Shown here one piece after another: positions 48,191-60,700 of a stretch of 64,000 nucleotides of DNA. Within the stretch, counting starts at the first letter, position 1. Each line of letters begins with the position of its first letter. The notes below the pieces were generated by a model. That model worked only from the letters and a program-made list of their open reading frames with translations, was not told where the DNA came from and did not search any database. The position numbers were made by a program, and so were the translations under genes. The stretch is from Mesodorylaimus sp. YZB2_4 (lineage: Eukaryota; Nematoda; Enoplea; Dorylaimida; Dorylaimidae). The stretch lies in assembly GCA_030248295.1 (NCBI GenBank), contig JASANH010000055.1, positions 186,001 to 250,000 on the forward strand. The letters run 5' to 3'.

Positions 48191-49531
48191 ATGAATCAAA
48201 CGGAGCAAAAGGAGCACACAAAACGTCGAACTGATTTCATATCAGATTTTATGGCGATATTCAGCATTGCGGTCAGAAAATATTCACGAATCAGAAATCA
48301 GTTACTTCGAGCAGTGCTAGCTGAAATCTTTGGCACCGCATGGCTTATTGTGAGTAGACTCCTTCTCGAATTCCATGAGTACCTTGGAATGACCCACTCG
48401 CCCTGTAAATCGTAGAATTTTAATTGCCCTCAGGCCCATTTCATACATATTACGGTATCAGTGCCAACTGGTATGAAAATGAGGGAATAACACAGTTTAT
48501 TTTCAGCTCATCGGGGAATCCAGCTGTGCGAATCAGATATTAAGCCGCAACCAATCTGGAAATCCAGTCTCCACAAGCATCGCCTGGGGATTTGGTGTAT
48601 TTTTTGCCATTGTCATGACCCGCAATATTTCTGGAGCCCACTTGAACCCCGCTGTCTCCGTCACTTTTGCACTTGTCGGAAAACTAAAATGGGAAAATGT
48701 TGGTACGTATATTTTGGCACAAACTTTAGGAGCCTTTCTCGGCTCTGGATTGGTTTATGCTATATTTTATGGTAAATATAAAACTTCGGCGACAACTCAC
48801 TTTTACCTCTCGCGCTCCTTTTTTAGAGGCCATTTGTGCTTTTGATGGTGGTGTCAGACAAATAGATGGATTGAATGGCACGGCTAGAATATTCGCCACA
48901 TACCCTTCGATTCATTTGAGCACAAGTGGTGCAATCCTTGATCAAGTAAAGTTTCATTTGCAGTTTCGTGGCTTATTTAAAACTAATTGATGGTTTTTGT
49001 AGACAATTGGCACCTGCTGTCTATTACTAGCCATTTTGGCAGTCACTGACCTGAACAGTGGATTTCCGCAAGAATTAGTGCCCTTCGCTGTGGCGCTATA
49101 TGTTATAGTGAGTGTGCCATTGACTTGGCCAGTGTCATATGAGCCCGTACCTGATGCTGACTATCAGATAAGTGGCTTCACATTCGCTCACAATGCCGGT
49201 GGGGCCGCTAATCCAGCTCGAGATTTGGGCCCGCGAATCTTTACTGCTATGACAGGCTGGGGATTAGAGGTGTTCAGGTTCGTGTGCCCTGTGTATCTAC
49301 TGTACTGTAGAGTGGTCTTCATCTGATTGCCATGTTTGGCCCTACTTTTCTTTTAGTTACCGCAACTTCACCTGGTTTTGGATCCCAGTCATCTGTCCAA
49401 TATTGGGCGGTGCACTTGCAGCAGTCATTTACAATGTGTTTATTGGCTGGCACTATCCCAGAGAAGACACTCTTCCGGACAATAAAATTGTGCCATCGCC
49501 TGAGCCAAAAAGGATTAAGATAGTGTTTTGA
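48191..49531 (+). CDS. Aquaglyceroporin (MIP family), 310 aa
   Basis: Six exons: 48191-48349, 48507-48771, 48827-48945, 49003-49107, 49168-49277, 49357-49531; phases agree. It should form a tetrameric plasma-membrane channel for water and glycerol. The first pore motif is SGAHLNPAV (NPA at 100-102). The second is GGAANPARD (231-235); the Asp after NPAR is the hallmark of glycerol-conducting members. AEIFGT in TM1 and the NPARDLGPR block are classic. The extended extracellular stretch after helix 4 (exon 3) also fits aquaglyceroporins. The first in-frame ATG is taken as start; a basic 40-residue N-terminal tail precedes TM1. The C-tail is short. C. elegans has several such channels. Confidence 0.94.
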
Positions 49532-51860
49532 TAAATTGTATGCTTGCGAAAGTGGCTTGACTCCTGGTGCCTGGTTGCAGATGGTTTTTACTCCTGCACT
49601 GCATACCTACTGTAAATCCTCACTGGCATCCCCCCTCTGAAAGCCCCTCGCTTTTATCCCACGGTGATAAAACTGTTATTTAAAATATGGGCACGTTATG
49701 ATGCATTTTTTAGCAACCAGTTTCGTTTTCTCTCAATCACTTTTCCTTCCTTTGTCAGTTTTATTATCAGTGACAAAAGTAAGGTCTAAAATTTATCCCG
49801 GACCTGTTCAAAATCCTTTGAGACCTCTCATCCCTTTCGAATCGTATACGTCCTGGGATAACAAGCGTGGATTTAGGGTAAATGACAAAATCGAATGCTC
49901 AGAGCTAATACGTGCATTAGCTTCTTGTACAGCCATGTGTGCCCATCTTGTGGCCCGGGCTGATAGTGAGCAGTATGTCCTCCGGCTCTTTGTAGTTTGA
50001 TAAATCCGGGTGTGTATTACTGATCATGAGCAGAGAACTTTTCAAAAAAAGGCTCAACTATTATATGTTTTCGAAAAATAGCTTGTCATGGTGCGAGTTA
50101 TATTTGCGCAAAAAAATGTTTTTCAAACCATCATGGTCATTCTACTGCGCAATCACAATGCAGTTGTTCAGGTTTTCTGAAGTACTCGTACACTGAATAT
50201 TTCCGCTTTAAATATAGTTTTAGCCAGCACACTCAAGCGGAGAGAGATCGAAGTCTCCACGACCAAATGTCTGATACTTTCTAGGAGAGCTGAACAGACG
50301 ACTGAAACAGCAAACCTATCCCCCTGCTGAAGGAGATACTGATTGCCCAATCACGTGGGGAAGCTAGTGCAAGTAAATATGTGCCGTAGGATGCTGCAGA
50401 TGCTCTTGCCTAGTGGCTTTCACCCATCCATCGAACACCGCAGAATCAGCCCTCCATCGGTAGACCGATCGCCGGACACCATCATATTATTTTTCTGACA
50501 GCGGATACTGCATTCTCGCCACTCCTAACTGGCCTCGCAGCCTTCTACGAATGGTACATCTCCGCCACTTTACACTGCCCTCACAGCCAATACATATAAG
50601 CGCGCTGCATCTAGTGTGCGCCCGATGCACAGACTATTTGTTGTCCTCCCTGTCAGGGCCGTAACGAGATCGAGATGTTGAACTCGACCGGTTTTTCGAT
50701 TGTTTCTGAGGGATTTTTCTATTGTTCTGAGGGATTCCTGGTCTAAGAATCGCCTCCATCTGCTCGTCAGGTGATCCTTTCTCCGACCGACGAGTGCTGA
50801 CGACATCTACTCTGCGTGAGTCCCATCCGTGTTGGCGTAGTGGCTCTACGAATCGACGACACGTGGGCTGTGAGACTGATCGTACCTTCACCACTCACAC
50901 CATCGGCTTTGGTAGTCGTGGTCCAGCCTGACAGTGGTTGCAGACGCCGAACAGCACTGGTTTAAAATGGAGTTACTCTGAATGTTTGCCGAAAGTAGGT
51001 TTGGCCAGGTGGATTTGATCAGGAGTGTACGGTAGTTTTTATTTGAAGCCATCTTTACTGGCTGTGGACATTCTGAGTTTCATTTAGTTCTTACAGTATG
51101 ACATGCGCACGCACGCAAACACAGTATCGCACGGTTTCGTCGATGCATACCACCATGGATGACTCGAGACTGCATGTGACCTATGGCATGGCGTTGCGTC
51201 GACACCATTTTGCAGGCTAACATGCTTCTCGAGGCACGGAAACGTTTTCTCGTCGCTGCGATGACCCACCCTTCTCCTAGAAACCCAGTAGACACTACGT
51301 ACTCGGCCGTGATCAATATAACCAAAGACACAAGTTGTCACGATCGAGATCACTGGATGTCACACCGACGATCGTCCAAGACGCCCAATGGTCGACGGCA
51401 CATTCGGAGCTCGATTCATCCTTTGGTTTAGCCACGTATGCATGTACAGTAGATTCAGTCTTGTCCGTATTTGCTGCTTGACTGTTCGAGTTGTCATCGT
51501 GACGCACCAACGATCGGGGACTTACGACACAGCTTTGATTCTTGAAAAGCAAGCTCGAAGGGAGCGGAAGAGACCAAACTCACCTCACCGAGTCCTTCAT
51601 TGTCGACCAACGAGACCATCTTCGTCCAGCCATGTGCCACCCGCATCGGAAATCGGGCCTGAAAGTGAAGACGCTAGAAGTCAGTCTGCTGAGTGCACGA
51701 AGCTTACTCCTGGTCTCGTCCGTCGCTCGTTGTATTCGACTTTTGATCCGATTGTCGGTTCTTCTCTCTTGCGTGACGTTGGCCTGATCGGGAGACCAGT
51801 TTCCAGCTGCACCACAGGGAGGTCGTCAAATCGCGACCAGGTAATTCCGATACACAGATC
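49532..51860. other. Intergenic, no gene recognised
   Basis: A 100-codon frame at 49698-50000 starts with a signal-peptide-like hydrophobic stretch but has no other support. From about 50.4 kb the DNA becomes more GC- and CG-rich and may be old retroelement sequence; TGTCACGATCGAGATCAC near 51332 resembles an LTR start. Confidence 0.3.
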
Positions 51861-51863
51861 CAT

Positions 51864-52010
51864 CTGGCGTTGGTGACAAGGCCAACATTCGTGGGCGGCT
51901 GCAACGAGACCAGCCGGCGTGGGCAACAAGACCCACATTCGCTGGCAACTGGCTCACTAAGGATGGCAACGGACTGACAGGCGTGGGCAACGAGACCCAC
52001 ATTTGTGCAG
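51864..52010. repeat. Degenerate minisatellite, about 3 units
   Basis: Units of roughly 52-64 bp share GTGGGCAACRAGACCCACAT and GACTGACAGGC/GACCAGCCGGC. Three partial units are seen starting near 51867, 51919 and 51983. Confidence 0.6.
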
Positions 52011-52780
52011 CCAAGACCATCATTCGTGAACGAGCAGTCAGTCGGAATGACGAGGCACGGCCAGCAGCGCGCTTGTATGCACTGGCTACGGTGGCAGTGT
52101 GAAGTGTCAACAGTGCAGAGGGCCAGCGAGGGCAGTGTAACACGGCGACAACGCAGTATTCTCAGTCAGAAAAATATGACTGCGTCCAACGATCAATCTA
52201 TCTACCGATCATGGGCTGATTTGCAGTGTTCGATGGATGGGGGACGCCTTCGAGGGCGATTCCCCTGGCTAGGGGGCACCGTCGGTGATCGATCGGTTGG
52301 TGATTGGCTGATCGGGACAGATCGATCAGGGAAATGGGCAGAGTGAATCAGAAGCCAATGGGTACCTCTACCACGGTAGAGCTTTTGTTTCTGTTCAGAT
52401 TTGGGATCAAAAGTGTAGGTACAAAAGAAATCTAGCCGCAGTAGCTGCTGGGCAGCAACCCTGACTGGGGGGTCGCAGTTCTATTCTGGCTGGGGCGGCA
52501 GCTATAATCCCGCTCCCAGTCTTCGAAGGTGATACAGTAAGCCTGTCGTACACTTGGCTCTGGGCGATCCACCCCTGGCACTATCAAGTGGCGGACCCTG
52601 TCTAACTCCCTCCTTAATACACCAGCATGCTGTCCATTGAAGGGCATGATGGTCACCAGCATTGGTTGACGAGTCTGGCAAGTCCAGCTGGCTGTGCATC
52701 ACGCCTATAAAGCTACCTACGGTAAGCGCCACTTTACAATGTCGCTGACCCCGCATTTTGTCTCTTATCAGCCAGTCCAC
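52011..52780. other. GC-rich intergenic sequence, no gene recognised
   Basis: Several overlapping frames exist on both strands, none with family motifs. Dense GATCG words occur around 52280-52330. Confidence 0.35.
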
Positions 52781-53857
52781 AAACACTATTCCGCATCAAT
52801 TTCCTCCTTTTCGTCCACATACAAATACGCAGCGTGTGACTTTGTCTAAGAAAAATAACAAGTCAAAAAAAGCAAAAGACCGCTCACTGCCTGGGATTAG
52901 GTGGTTTCAAACAGAGGTACTATTACGCACTGGATTCGCCGTCAAAAATAAACAAAGAAAAAACGGAGCTTCTTCGATCATCAAATATGGAGCACATTAA
53001 AAAAAGGTAGGAATAAGAAGGTGAAACAACAAAAAATCCAAGCCAGGCGGCTGCGAATATTCATGGCGGTCGTTTCTTAAACGAAACCGTTAGACCAGGT
53101 CAACAAACGCTACTCCATCCCATCCAAAACTAAATTCCTACCACGGTATTTCCATCGAAACCGTCATCATCCTACTCGAAAAACAATCAACAGAAAAACA
53201 ACAATAATCAGTAAGCGGGCATACGAGTTTCCTGAACAACGATTACGTGCACGCACAAATCGGGCCGCCTCGTCAAAAAACTTCAAAAGGAACAAATGTG
53301 AGAACCCAGGCGCCGTAAACGGATATTTTTCTGAGAGGAAGCACACGCCAGCCAATTACTCCTAATTAGCTTCGCATGCATAAGATGCCTTATTACCTAA
53401 TTGCCAATTTCATAACGCGCATAGCGTAAAAGGGCACAACACAGCGTTCCCATCTCACACACAATAAGAATTCACAAAAATCCCCATCTTTTTTCTCGCA
53501 TTTCACCCCAAAAATCGTCTTTTCCGCATCCCCAAAAAGAAAAAAAACGTCAACATACCCAATGTCTAGCAGATCACGAAAAAAGTCCACAAAAACACAA
53601 AACCAGCCGAGTCCACAAAAATTTCTTGCGCGTCGCTCCGCGAAACAAATGCAGTCATACCCACCAGAAAACAATGCAAACAAGACTAAGGCCATTATGG
53701 AGAATAAACGCAGTGAAGACACACCGTGTCCACCATCCTTGCCACACGGTCGGCCAGCCATGTCAATCAACGAGCGGCCCCCTTATTTCTCTGAAAATGC
53801 AAAAAAGCACGCTTAAAATTCCCCGAATTCCAATATCCATAAGTACCTACCAATCAT
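52781..53857 (-). other. Probable 3' UTR and downstream flank of the Smaug gene
   Basis: From about 52.78 kb onward the + strand turns A- and C-rich, matching the strand bias of the Smaug gene that ends at 53858. This suggests that transcription of that gene runs to about here. No coding feature is supported in this stretch. Confidence 0.4.
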
Positions 53858-56800
53858 TCAATTAATGGTAGCATCAGTGATGCTTCGGCACAGCTGCTCT
53901 AATCGTGAATTCCAATCGGACGAGAATACGCCGACGACCGGGCCGAACAATCCATTGGCACCGTCCTCGCTCCTATGCTGATGATTATTGCAACTAGAAT
54001 CCGCAAGACCCGTCCAATAAGCATTCAACTGTTGCTGCTGTCCCGGCATCGGTGAATTGTAGCAGCCCAACACGGAACGGTCCACACTGGTTGGCGCAGC
54101 CATTACTTGACGACTCGTTGAACGAGCCGACGTCGCCTCCTCCAACCCGCAGCTCCAGGCTGATTTACCAAAACGCGACGTCGACGAGCAGGTCGATGGC
54201 GACGGGGGCATTATCGGACCAGCCGAAAAGACGGAACTCGGCGGCCAACAATAAGGCGGCATCATACCGTCCAACAAAAAACACGCACCGGCTTGGTTTG
54301 CATTGCTTGCATTATTCGTATTGGCACACGCCAGACCGCCATTGCTGCTCGCGCTACTGCTGCCGCCGGCGGCTCCAGTTTGACGCAACGGAGGCGCCGA
54401 TATGGTTCTCTGAACGGGGCGACACTGCTGCATTTGCGTCGACAAGTTCGCCTGAAAAGGTATAAGCCAGTTGTAAATCGGACATGAGGGCACAATTTGC
54501 ACCCCCCTGAAAGGACAGATCCCCTTCACTCGCATGTACTGAAGATCAGGTGCTGCTAATGACATTTAGATTCAACGCAGTGTTTTATCAACAGCAATTT
54601 CATCTAACCCTGGAGATTCTGTTAACCCCAAAAATAGGGCTTCAGACTCAACTTCTCAGGGTATATTCTCATTAAATGGATTCCAAAGAGTTGCAGGCTG
54701 CTAAGGAAACACTGTCCCCCCCCAATACTTACCACCTCCTCCCGTTCCACAGGTTTCTGCGCCCGTTGTCCATTTACCGCCCCCAAGACGGCCGATGCAT
54801 AGGACGGAGTTGACGAGTGAATCTGCTGTTCCGCCATAACCTTGGATAGCGAGCTAGACCCATTCATCGATTGGATATGGTTGCCAGCCTGATATTGGCC
54901 ATTCTTATTCTGCTGACCGAATGTATTCGACGATGCGTCACCGGCTTGCCGCGAGTAGGTTGCCTGCAAACATCCGCTCACATTATCACCCGCCTTCCAA
55001 CAAACCCGCTCCCACACCTACCTTAACACCAACGCCATTATTTCCCAAGCTGCTTTGCCTATGCAACGAATGAACTGCAGTTGAACTGGGCGTACGATTG
55101 CCCGCTCCCGAATATCCATTGCCACCAACGCTCTGACGACGATCCTTATTCCAGCTGTTGCTTCGAGGCGCCAATTTCCTAGGCATTGTGGAATATAGAC
55201 GTCGAATTTGCGGTTTAACACTGGCCAAACGACGTTTCTGAGCCACCGTGAAAACTTCGCTATTTTGACATCGATCCAAAGTGAACAAACAGGCGCCCAC
55301 GCATTCGTCATCCAATCCAGTGGAGGTCGTTTCCAAAATTTTGCAACATGCTAGAAAGCAGATATCCATGCTAGAACCTCTTCCATCCGCCATTTATTCA
55401 TCGCCCACACTTACTCTTATATAGCACCCGCGTAAAGTGAGCAGGAAGATTATCGTCGTCGACTAAATTAGCATCGACATCCAAGCCATCGATCAGCGTC
55501 TGATCAACATCCACTAGATTCTGCCGACCCGCTGGGCCCGTGTAGGCTCGAATCGGCGTATCGATCATCAGCTTCAGCGCCATTGCACTGGCTTTGATTC
55601 CACCCGAATCGTTCATGTCCTTTTCCAATTGCTTCAATAGATCTACACGCCCGCGGAGTTTCTGAATGCTCAGTACGATCTTCTTACGAGCACCCTCGCA
55701 AATATCCTAAAACACAAAACCAAAACATAAAAACCATGGAAAGGCATAAGATCCAGTCATTTTTTGCAGTCACTAAACTCAGGAAAACCTGTTAGCATTT
55801 CAGTCTACCCTAACTTACTTGCATGGCCAACTGTTCCACCGTCAGCTGCATCATCTCATCGTAGGACAACTTCGAAAACACCCAACCATATTTATGCAAA
55901 CGCAATTTCTTCAACCAAATTAAGACATCTAAAATAAAAAAAATGCTTAGTCTCCACAAATGTAAAACATCACTCGAAACCACCATCCCACAAAATGTAC
56001 AGAAGATCAGGTGCTGCTATTGACACTCTGGTTCAAAGCAGTGTTTTATCAACAGAAGCCTAATATCACCCTTCAACTTCTGACCACCCCACAAATCTGG
56101 GCAGCAGTTTCAGTCTAGTACGAAGAGCAGATGCTTATCGCCCCGAACCTCGCATCGAAAACGACCATATCTTTGTCCATTCACTACGGTTTCGCATTTC
56201 ACATCACCTGCATGACTTTGATTGGTGAGCTGGACCAGGCCATGGTTCGACTGTCACTTTTTCACACCTGCAGTATCTTGCTTCTCCCTGTGCGTCCATT
56301 TCAACCCTTGCGACATATGCGCCTACTCTGCTTGTCAGTTGCACTTTTGCACTCATCGATCCTAGCTAGTGTAGGCACTCAAAAACTATTTCATGCTCTG
56401 CCAATTCTAAACAGTGCATTCATGCAATTCATTCGATCAGTCTAGACGCGATGAAAGAATCCAGACGAAGGCTGCCAGACAGCTGCTCGCCAAAAACCTA
56501 CTGTCCATGAAACGGATCGTCATATTTTTTCGCCAAAACAGCTGCTTCTAAATGGCCTCTAAAACCGGTCCCCCGAATTTGTGACCAGTAATCTCCAATC
56601 ACAGCTAGCCCCCTGCTAGCTGCCCAGCCGTCAACAAACGCCCTCCTTTACACAAGAGTCCTCTTGTTGCCTCTGCTCCTCCATCACTTGCTCAAATGCT
56701 ATTATTTTCTTTTCCACTTTCGTCTGGTAGCCAGAAAAAATCGTTCAGACAACACTCGAAAACGATAAAAATTGCCACTTCTCCAATCGCCCCGAGCAGC

Positions 56801-59800
56801 CCAGTGGGCACGTAAGAACCGTTTCTTTTTACAAATAGCCCAGCCGCGTCATCGCTCAGACGACAACCCTACCTCCCTCTAGAAAACCAGACGACCGAGG
56901 CAGAGTTTTTCGATAGAAAAGAACTCTGAAAGCAGCTGCATCCCAACCACGTCCCGTCCAGACATCAGCCCAAACAAACCCCACACCAACGTCAGTCCAC
57001 AATGCTAACTAAAACTCAAAGAATACACGATCCTACAATGGTGCAAAACTAGAAGCAAAAGAAACGAAAAAAACCAGCTTTTTCCTCAATTTCTTTCCAG
57101 TCGTATCAACCGTCTAGCTGTCTAGCGAGCAAGTAGCAAGTCGAAATTCGTCGCATCGCTAAGCCTCCCACTAGTCAACTATAGAACGCAAATCTCTCAG
57201 ACCAATCGTCTAGACGGCGAGCCATTTTGTACATACTGGAAAAACCCATGTCGACCTAATCTTAAACGTTTTTCTTCATTTTCATATAATCCCAATCCAT
57301 GAAAAACGACCTCTTTTCTCATTTAAATATGTATACAAACGCAATGTCGATTCTTCCATTCGACATGTTTAGACCGAACATTGCACAATTGCACATAATA
57401 ACCGCACATGTTTTGGCTTTTATTCAAATTTTAAAATTTCAAATTCTTTTTTGCACCTGTTCTATTCTCGTTCTCATCACCTTCACCCCATTTCACCAGG
57501 ACCGACGTCTGCCCTCCTCGTGATCCGTCTCCCCTGTCCATCATTTATTCCATGTTTGAAATTCTACCAGTTCCCTGCTTTGCCCGCAGCCAATTCAACA
57601 CAACCAACGTCTCCCTCTCCTAATCGCAACATCTGCAATCTTTCTTGTTCTCGTCAAAAACTAGAAAACCAACCGTTTCTCGACAACAAATCCTAAAAAT
57701 GTCCTTGAAAACGAGACAACCATCTTTAAAACTCCAGACGACACCTTACAGCCCCGCGTGTTTGCCATTTCTCAAAGAAAAAAGAATCTCTACGCAACCT
57801 TCACTTAGAAAAGTAAGCATAAAAAACTTTTAAGTCTTGACACTTTCTGCATCGTCGAAAAATACATTCCAATTCTACTAAAATAATTCACCAACCGATG
57901 ACCCCTCTTTCTCCTATTGACCAGCCTATTCGTGCAAACTGTACACAACCGAGTGCAAATGGTGTTTTTTGCATTTTGCTACTCGTTCATTTTTGAAACC
58001 TTCCAAAATGTTCAAGGACGATGCAACAGAACAGGCTTCCTCTTGTCCTTCGCTCCACATCATTTATCCGACGACGACAAAAATAATCATTGCGCACGCG
58101 TCCAAACCACGCGCAATCGTAAATCATTGCCCCCAGCATAGAAACCCTGCTCGCCCAACTGTGATTTTGTTCGAACACTAGTCGACACTCTTATCACTAC
58201 CACACAAACTTCGCCATGTGCGATAAGCACGTAGGCCGTGTTTTTTTCCAGAAGAAAAAATTCAACCATCATCGTTCCAAGCCTACACTATTATTTCTCT
58301 AACGCATCCTATATTTCTTCTTCGTAGAAGGCCTTTTTTATTACATTACAAAAAAATACAACGAACAACGACCATGGTGTGGCGTCTAAAAAGCGAACCT
58401 CGAGTGTTGCTGTGAGCGCCTTTTAGTAAGGCCGCAAATGGGAGCCTAATGCCGGTTTAGGAAAGATATTCTAGACATGAAGAAGGAAAGCTGGCAACAA
58501 CAACCGATTCCCCCATCGACCATCCGCTCGTTCGCCTTGACGACCAAGGGCCGAGCAAACATTAAGAACAAAAAAACGATTCCTTCCACCCAAGCCTCGT
58601 CGAAAAACAAGGCTTTGTAAGATCAACTGGAAAATCCACGATAGGAAACACGTTGCTCAGGAGCCACACGTGCGACTACAGTCTTCTGGCACACCATACA
58701 ATACCAAGGCACGGTGACCATTGAAAACCTAACGACCATTTCTTCTATGATATCGAATTACAATTCTCTACAGTCTCCATTTTCGAAAAGCACTCGCTTT
58801 TGAACATTTCAAAACTGACCCTGCGCCAAATGCATGGCTGACTGACTCAACAATACTAGACCCATCTAAAGTAGAGGACCCCATCCCCCACTTACTCCTC
58901 ATTCCACTTCCAGGTTCGAAGAACGTATTTATTTGTTGCACTGGCGACTCGGCTTGTTCTCTCCCCGACGAATTCCCACTCCCGCTTCCGCTCCCAATTC
59001 CACTCGTACTACCACTATTGCGGGATTGCTCCGGCGAGAAACAATTCTCGGCTCGACCATAATAGTCGCGTCCATCATCTTTTTGATTCAATCTAAAAAT
59101 CAGGCTTGCAACCTTCAAGAAACCCGGCTCTTCCAAATCACTACTTACGCTTGTGCATCGAACGTATTCATATGACTGAACACATCGTCGTGCCCATTCA
59201 TTGGCGACCAGCATTGATCGCCGATCTTCATCGCCACTCGATTTTGTTGTTGTTGATACACCGTATGATCGAAATTCGTATCATTCGGCGAAGTTAGGCT
59301 GCTAGAACCTTTCGCACGCAGACTCGATTGCATTTCCTCAAACGGACTGTGCACCATTCCGTTCGGCGAAAAGACTACAATACACAAAAAACGTGTCATT
59401 TCGGTAACTTTTTCGACGGACAATAAATGCCTTCAAAATTGGCCATGAATTCACAAAATACCTACCATTTTTGGCCGTAGTCGCTGCCGCTACGCCAACA
59501 CCGTTGCCGTACGAGGACGTTGACGATGAGGACGAGGTCGACGACGAACTTGTACGAATTCCGTTGCTCGAATGTTCGAAAAAGCCATTGGTCGACGCCG
59601 CGGTCGCAGGTGGCAATTGGGATTTCTTGCAAACAGGCAATGTCGAGAAACCATTGTGATTATTGATCGCTTTGAAATGCCACGGATCGTAATCATTGGC
59701 CTGAGACGCCGCTGACGATTGAGACACTTGATGACCATTTGGCACACCGTTCTGTTGCATATTCCAACTATAAAATCCGTTATCGCAACCATTCGGTTGT

Positions 59801-60683
59801 TCAAACAGACCTAAAATACATTGCTTTCATTAATCGCACACCAATAATTGTCTAAAATCTCAACCCGTTTCCCCGCACTACCCTTCCTCAACATCATAAA
59901 TTCCCCAAATCCTCAAATATCCCTTGTTCAGCCCATTCCTTCCCGAAATCAACTCACAAAAACTTACCATTCAAAGCCAATTTCGAATCAACATTCGGAT
60001 TCGAGGACACAAAATACGATAGCATCTGCCTATTATTCGGTTCGTTCACATAACCGTTCATCGCCCATTGACCAACAGCAAATGTCTCGTTCATCATCTG
60101 AAATAAAATCCAACTTATGAAACCTGCTTCGAAAACGCCCAATCTCATGCCAGATTTCCTTAAAAACTCGTCTGCACTCGGCAATAACCTAATCAAAAAA
60201 TTTCGATATAAAATACGACCAAAATTAATGAAAAACTGAGGTTATCACATCGCAAACAATGCAAGGTTACAAAAAATATTAACCAACGTCACTTAGCTAG
60301 CTCACCTTGGGCATAGACTGTTTCGTAAATTGACGTTCCGACGACGAGGCAGCAGACGAAGATAAATGTTGCAAATGAGGTTGTTGCTTTTGAGAAAAAA
60401 CTGCCCTACTAGTCGTTGTCGCCGCCGTTCGGTCGGCGGCCGTTTGCAACAATGGCGCGGCTTGACGATGATGTTGAGGATGATAAGAATGAGAAAAAGC
60501 CAAGGCGGATGTCGGCGGCGCGACGGTGGACCAGTAAGACGAAGACGACGACGTCGGAGCCTTGGGCGAGCAGACGGCGGCGTTTGAAGAGTCGACGAGC
60601 GGGATTGGGGCGAATTCGCTCGGCGGAAATGCTGGCGAACAATTGGATGATGACGACGAAGTAGCGTCGTCTCGTAAACGCAT
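53858..60683 (-). CDS. Smaug/SAMD4-family RNA-binding protein, 10 exons, about 943 aa
   Basis: Minus-strand exons: 60683-60306, 60097-59968, 59810-59466, 59374-59149, 59092-58896, 55928-55819, 55706-55415, 55350-55022, 54963-54733, 54451-53858; phases agree throughout. The SAM domain (about 422-490) spans exons 6-7, with VLIWLKKLRLHKYGWVFSKL, YDEMMQLT and GARKKIVLSIQKL, then KQLEKDM. A PHAT-like module follows (AHFTRVLY, then LDRCQNSEVFTVAQKRRLAS and RLYSTMPRK). In the family SAM and PHAT bind stem-loop Smaug recognition elements and recruit deadenylation and translational repression machinery in the cytoplasm. The N-terminal 420 residues are low-complexity (Ser, Asn, Gln, His); I did not find the usual N-terminal Smaug similarity regions, so 5' exons may be missing: the first exon frame is open to an acceptor at 60701. 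Intron 5 is about 3 kb. Confidence 0.88.
54543..54594. repeat. Short repeat shared by two Smaug introns
   Basis: AGATCAGGTGCTGCTAATGA at 54543 and the following TTCAACGCAGTGTTTTATCA recur, slightly changed, at about 56003-56056. The two copies lie in introns 9 and 5 of the same gene. This could be a small mobile or duplicated intronic element. Confidence 0.6.
55929..58895 (-). other. Large intron 5 of the Smaug gene
   Basis: No minus-strand exon is needed: the flanking exons join in phase (A|AT). The + strand is A- and C-rich throughout. The + frames here are read antisense to the gene and have no motifs. An AGATCAGGTGCTGCTA...CAGTGTTTTATCAACAG segment at about 55996-56056 nearly repeats the sequence at 54543-54594. 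Confidence 0.6.
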
Positions 60684-60700
60684 TGCAACCGGGCCTGAGT

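Noticed and set aside
49698-50000. 100-codon frame starting with a signal-peptide-like stretch
   Set aside because: T-rich start can mimic a signal peptide; no conserved features downstream.
51388-51876. 162-codon frame in the GC-rich block
   Set aside because: Several overlapping frames on both strands are equally long; no recognisable retroelement domain.
60366-60664. Plus-strand frames opposite Smaug exon 1
   Set aside because: They are antisense readings of Ser/Pro/His-rich coding sequence.
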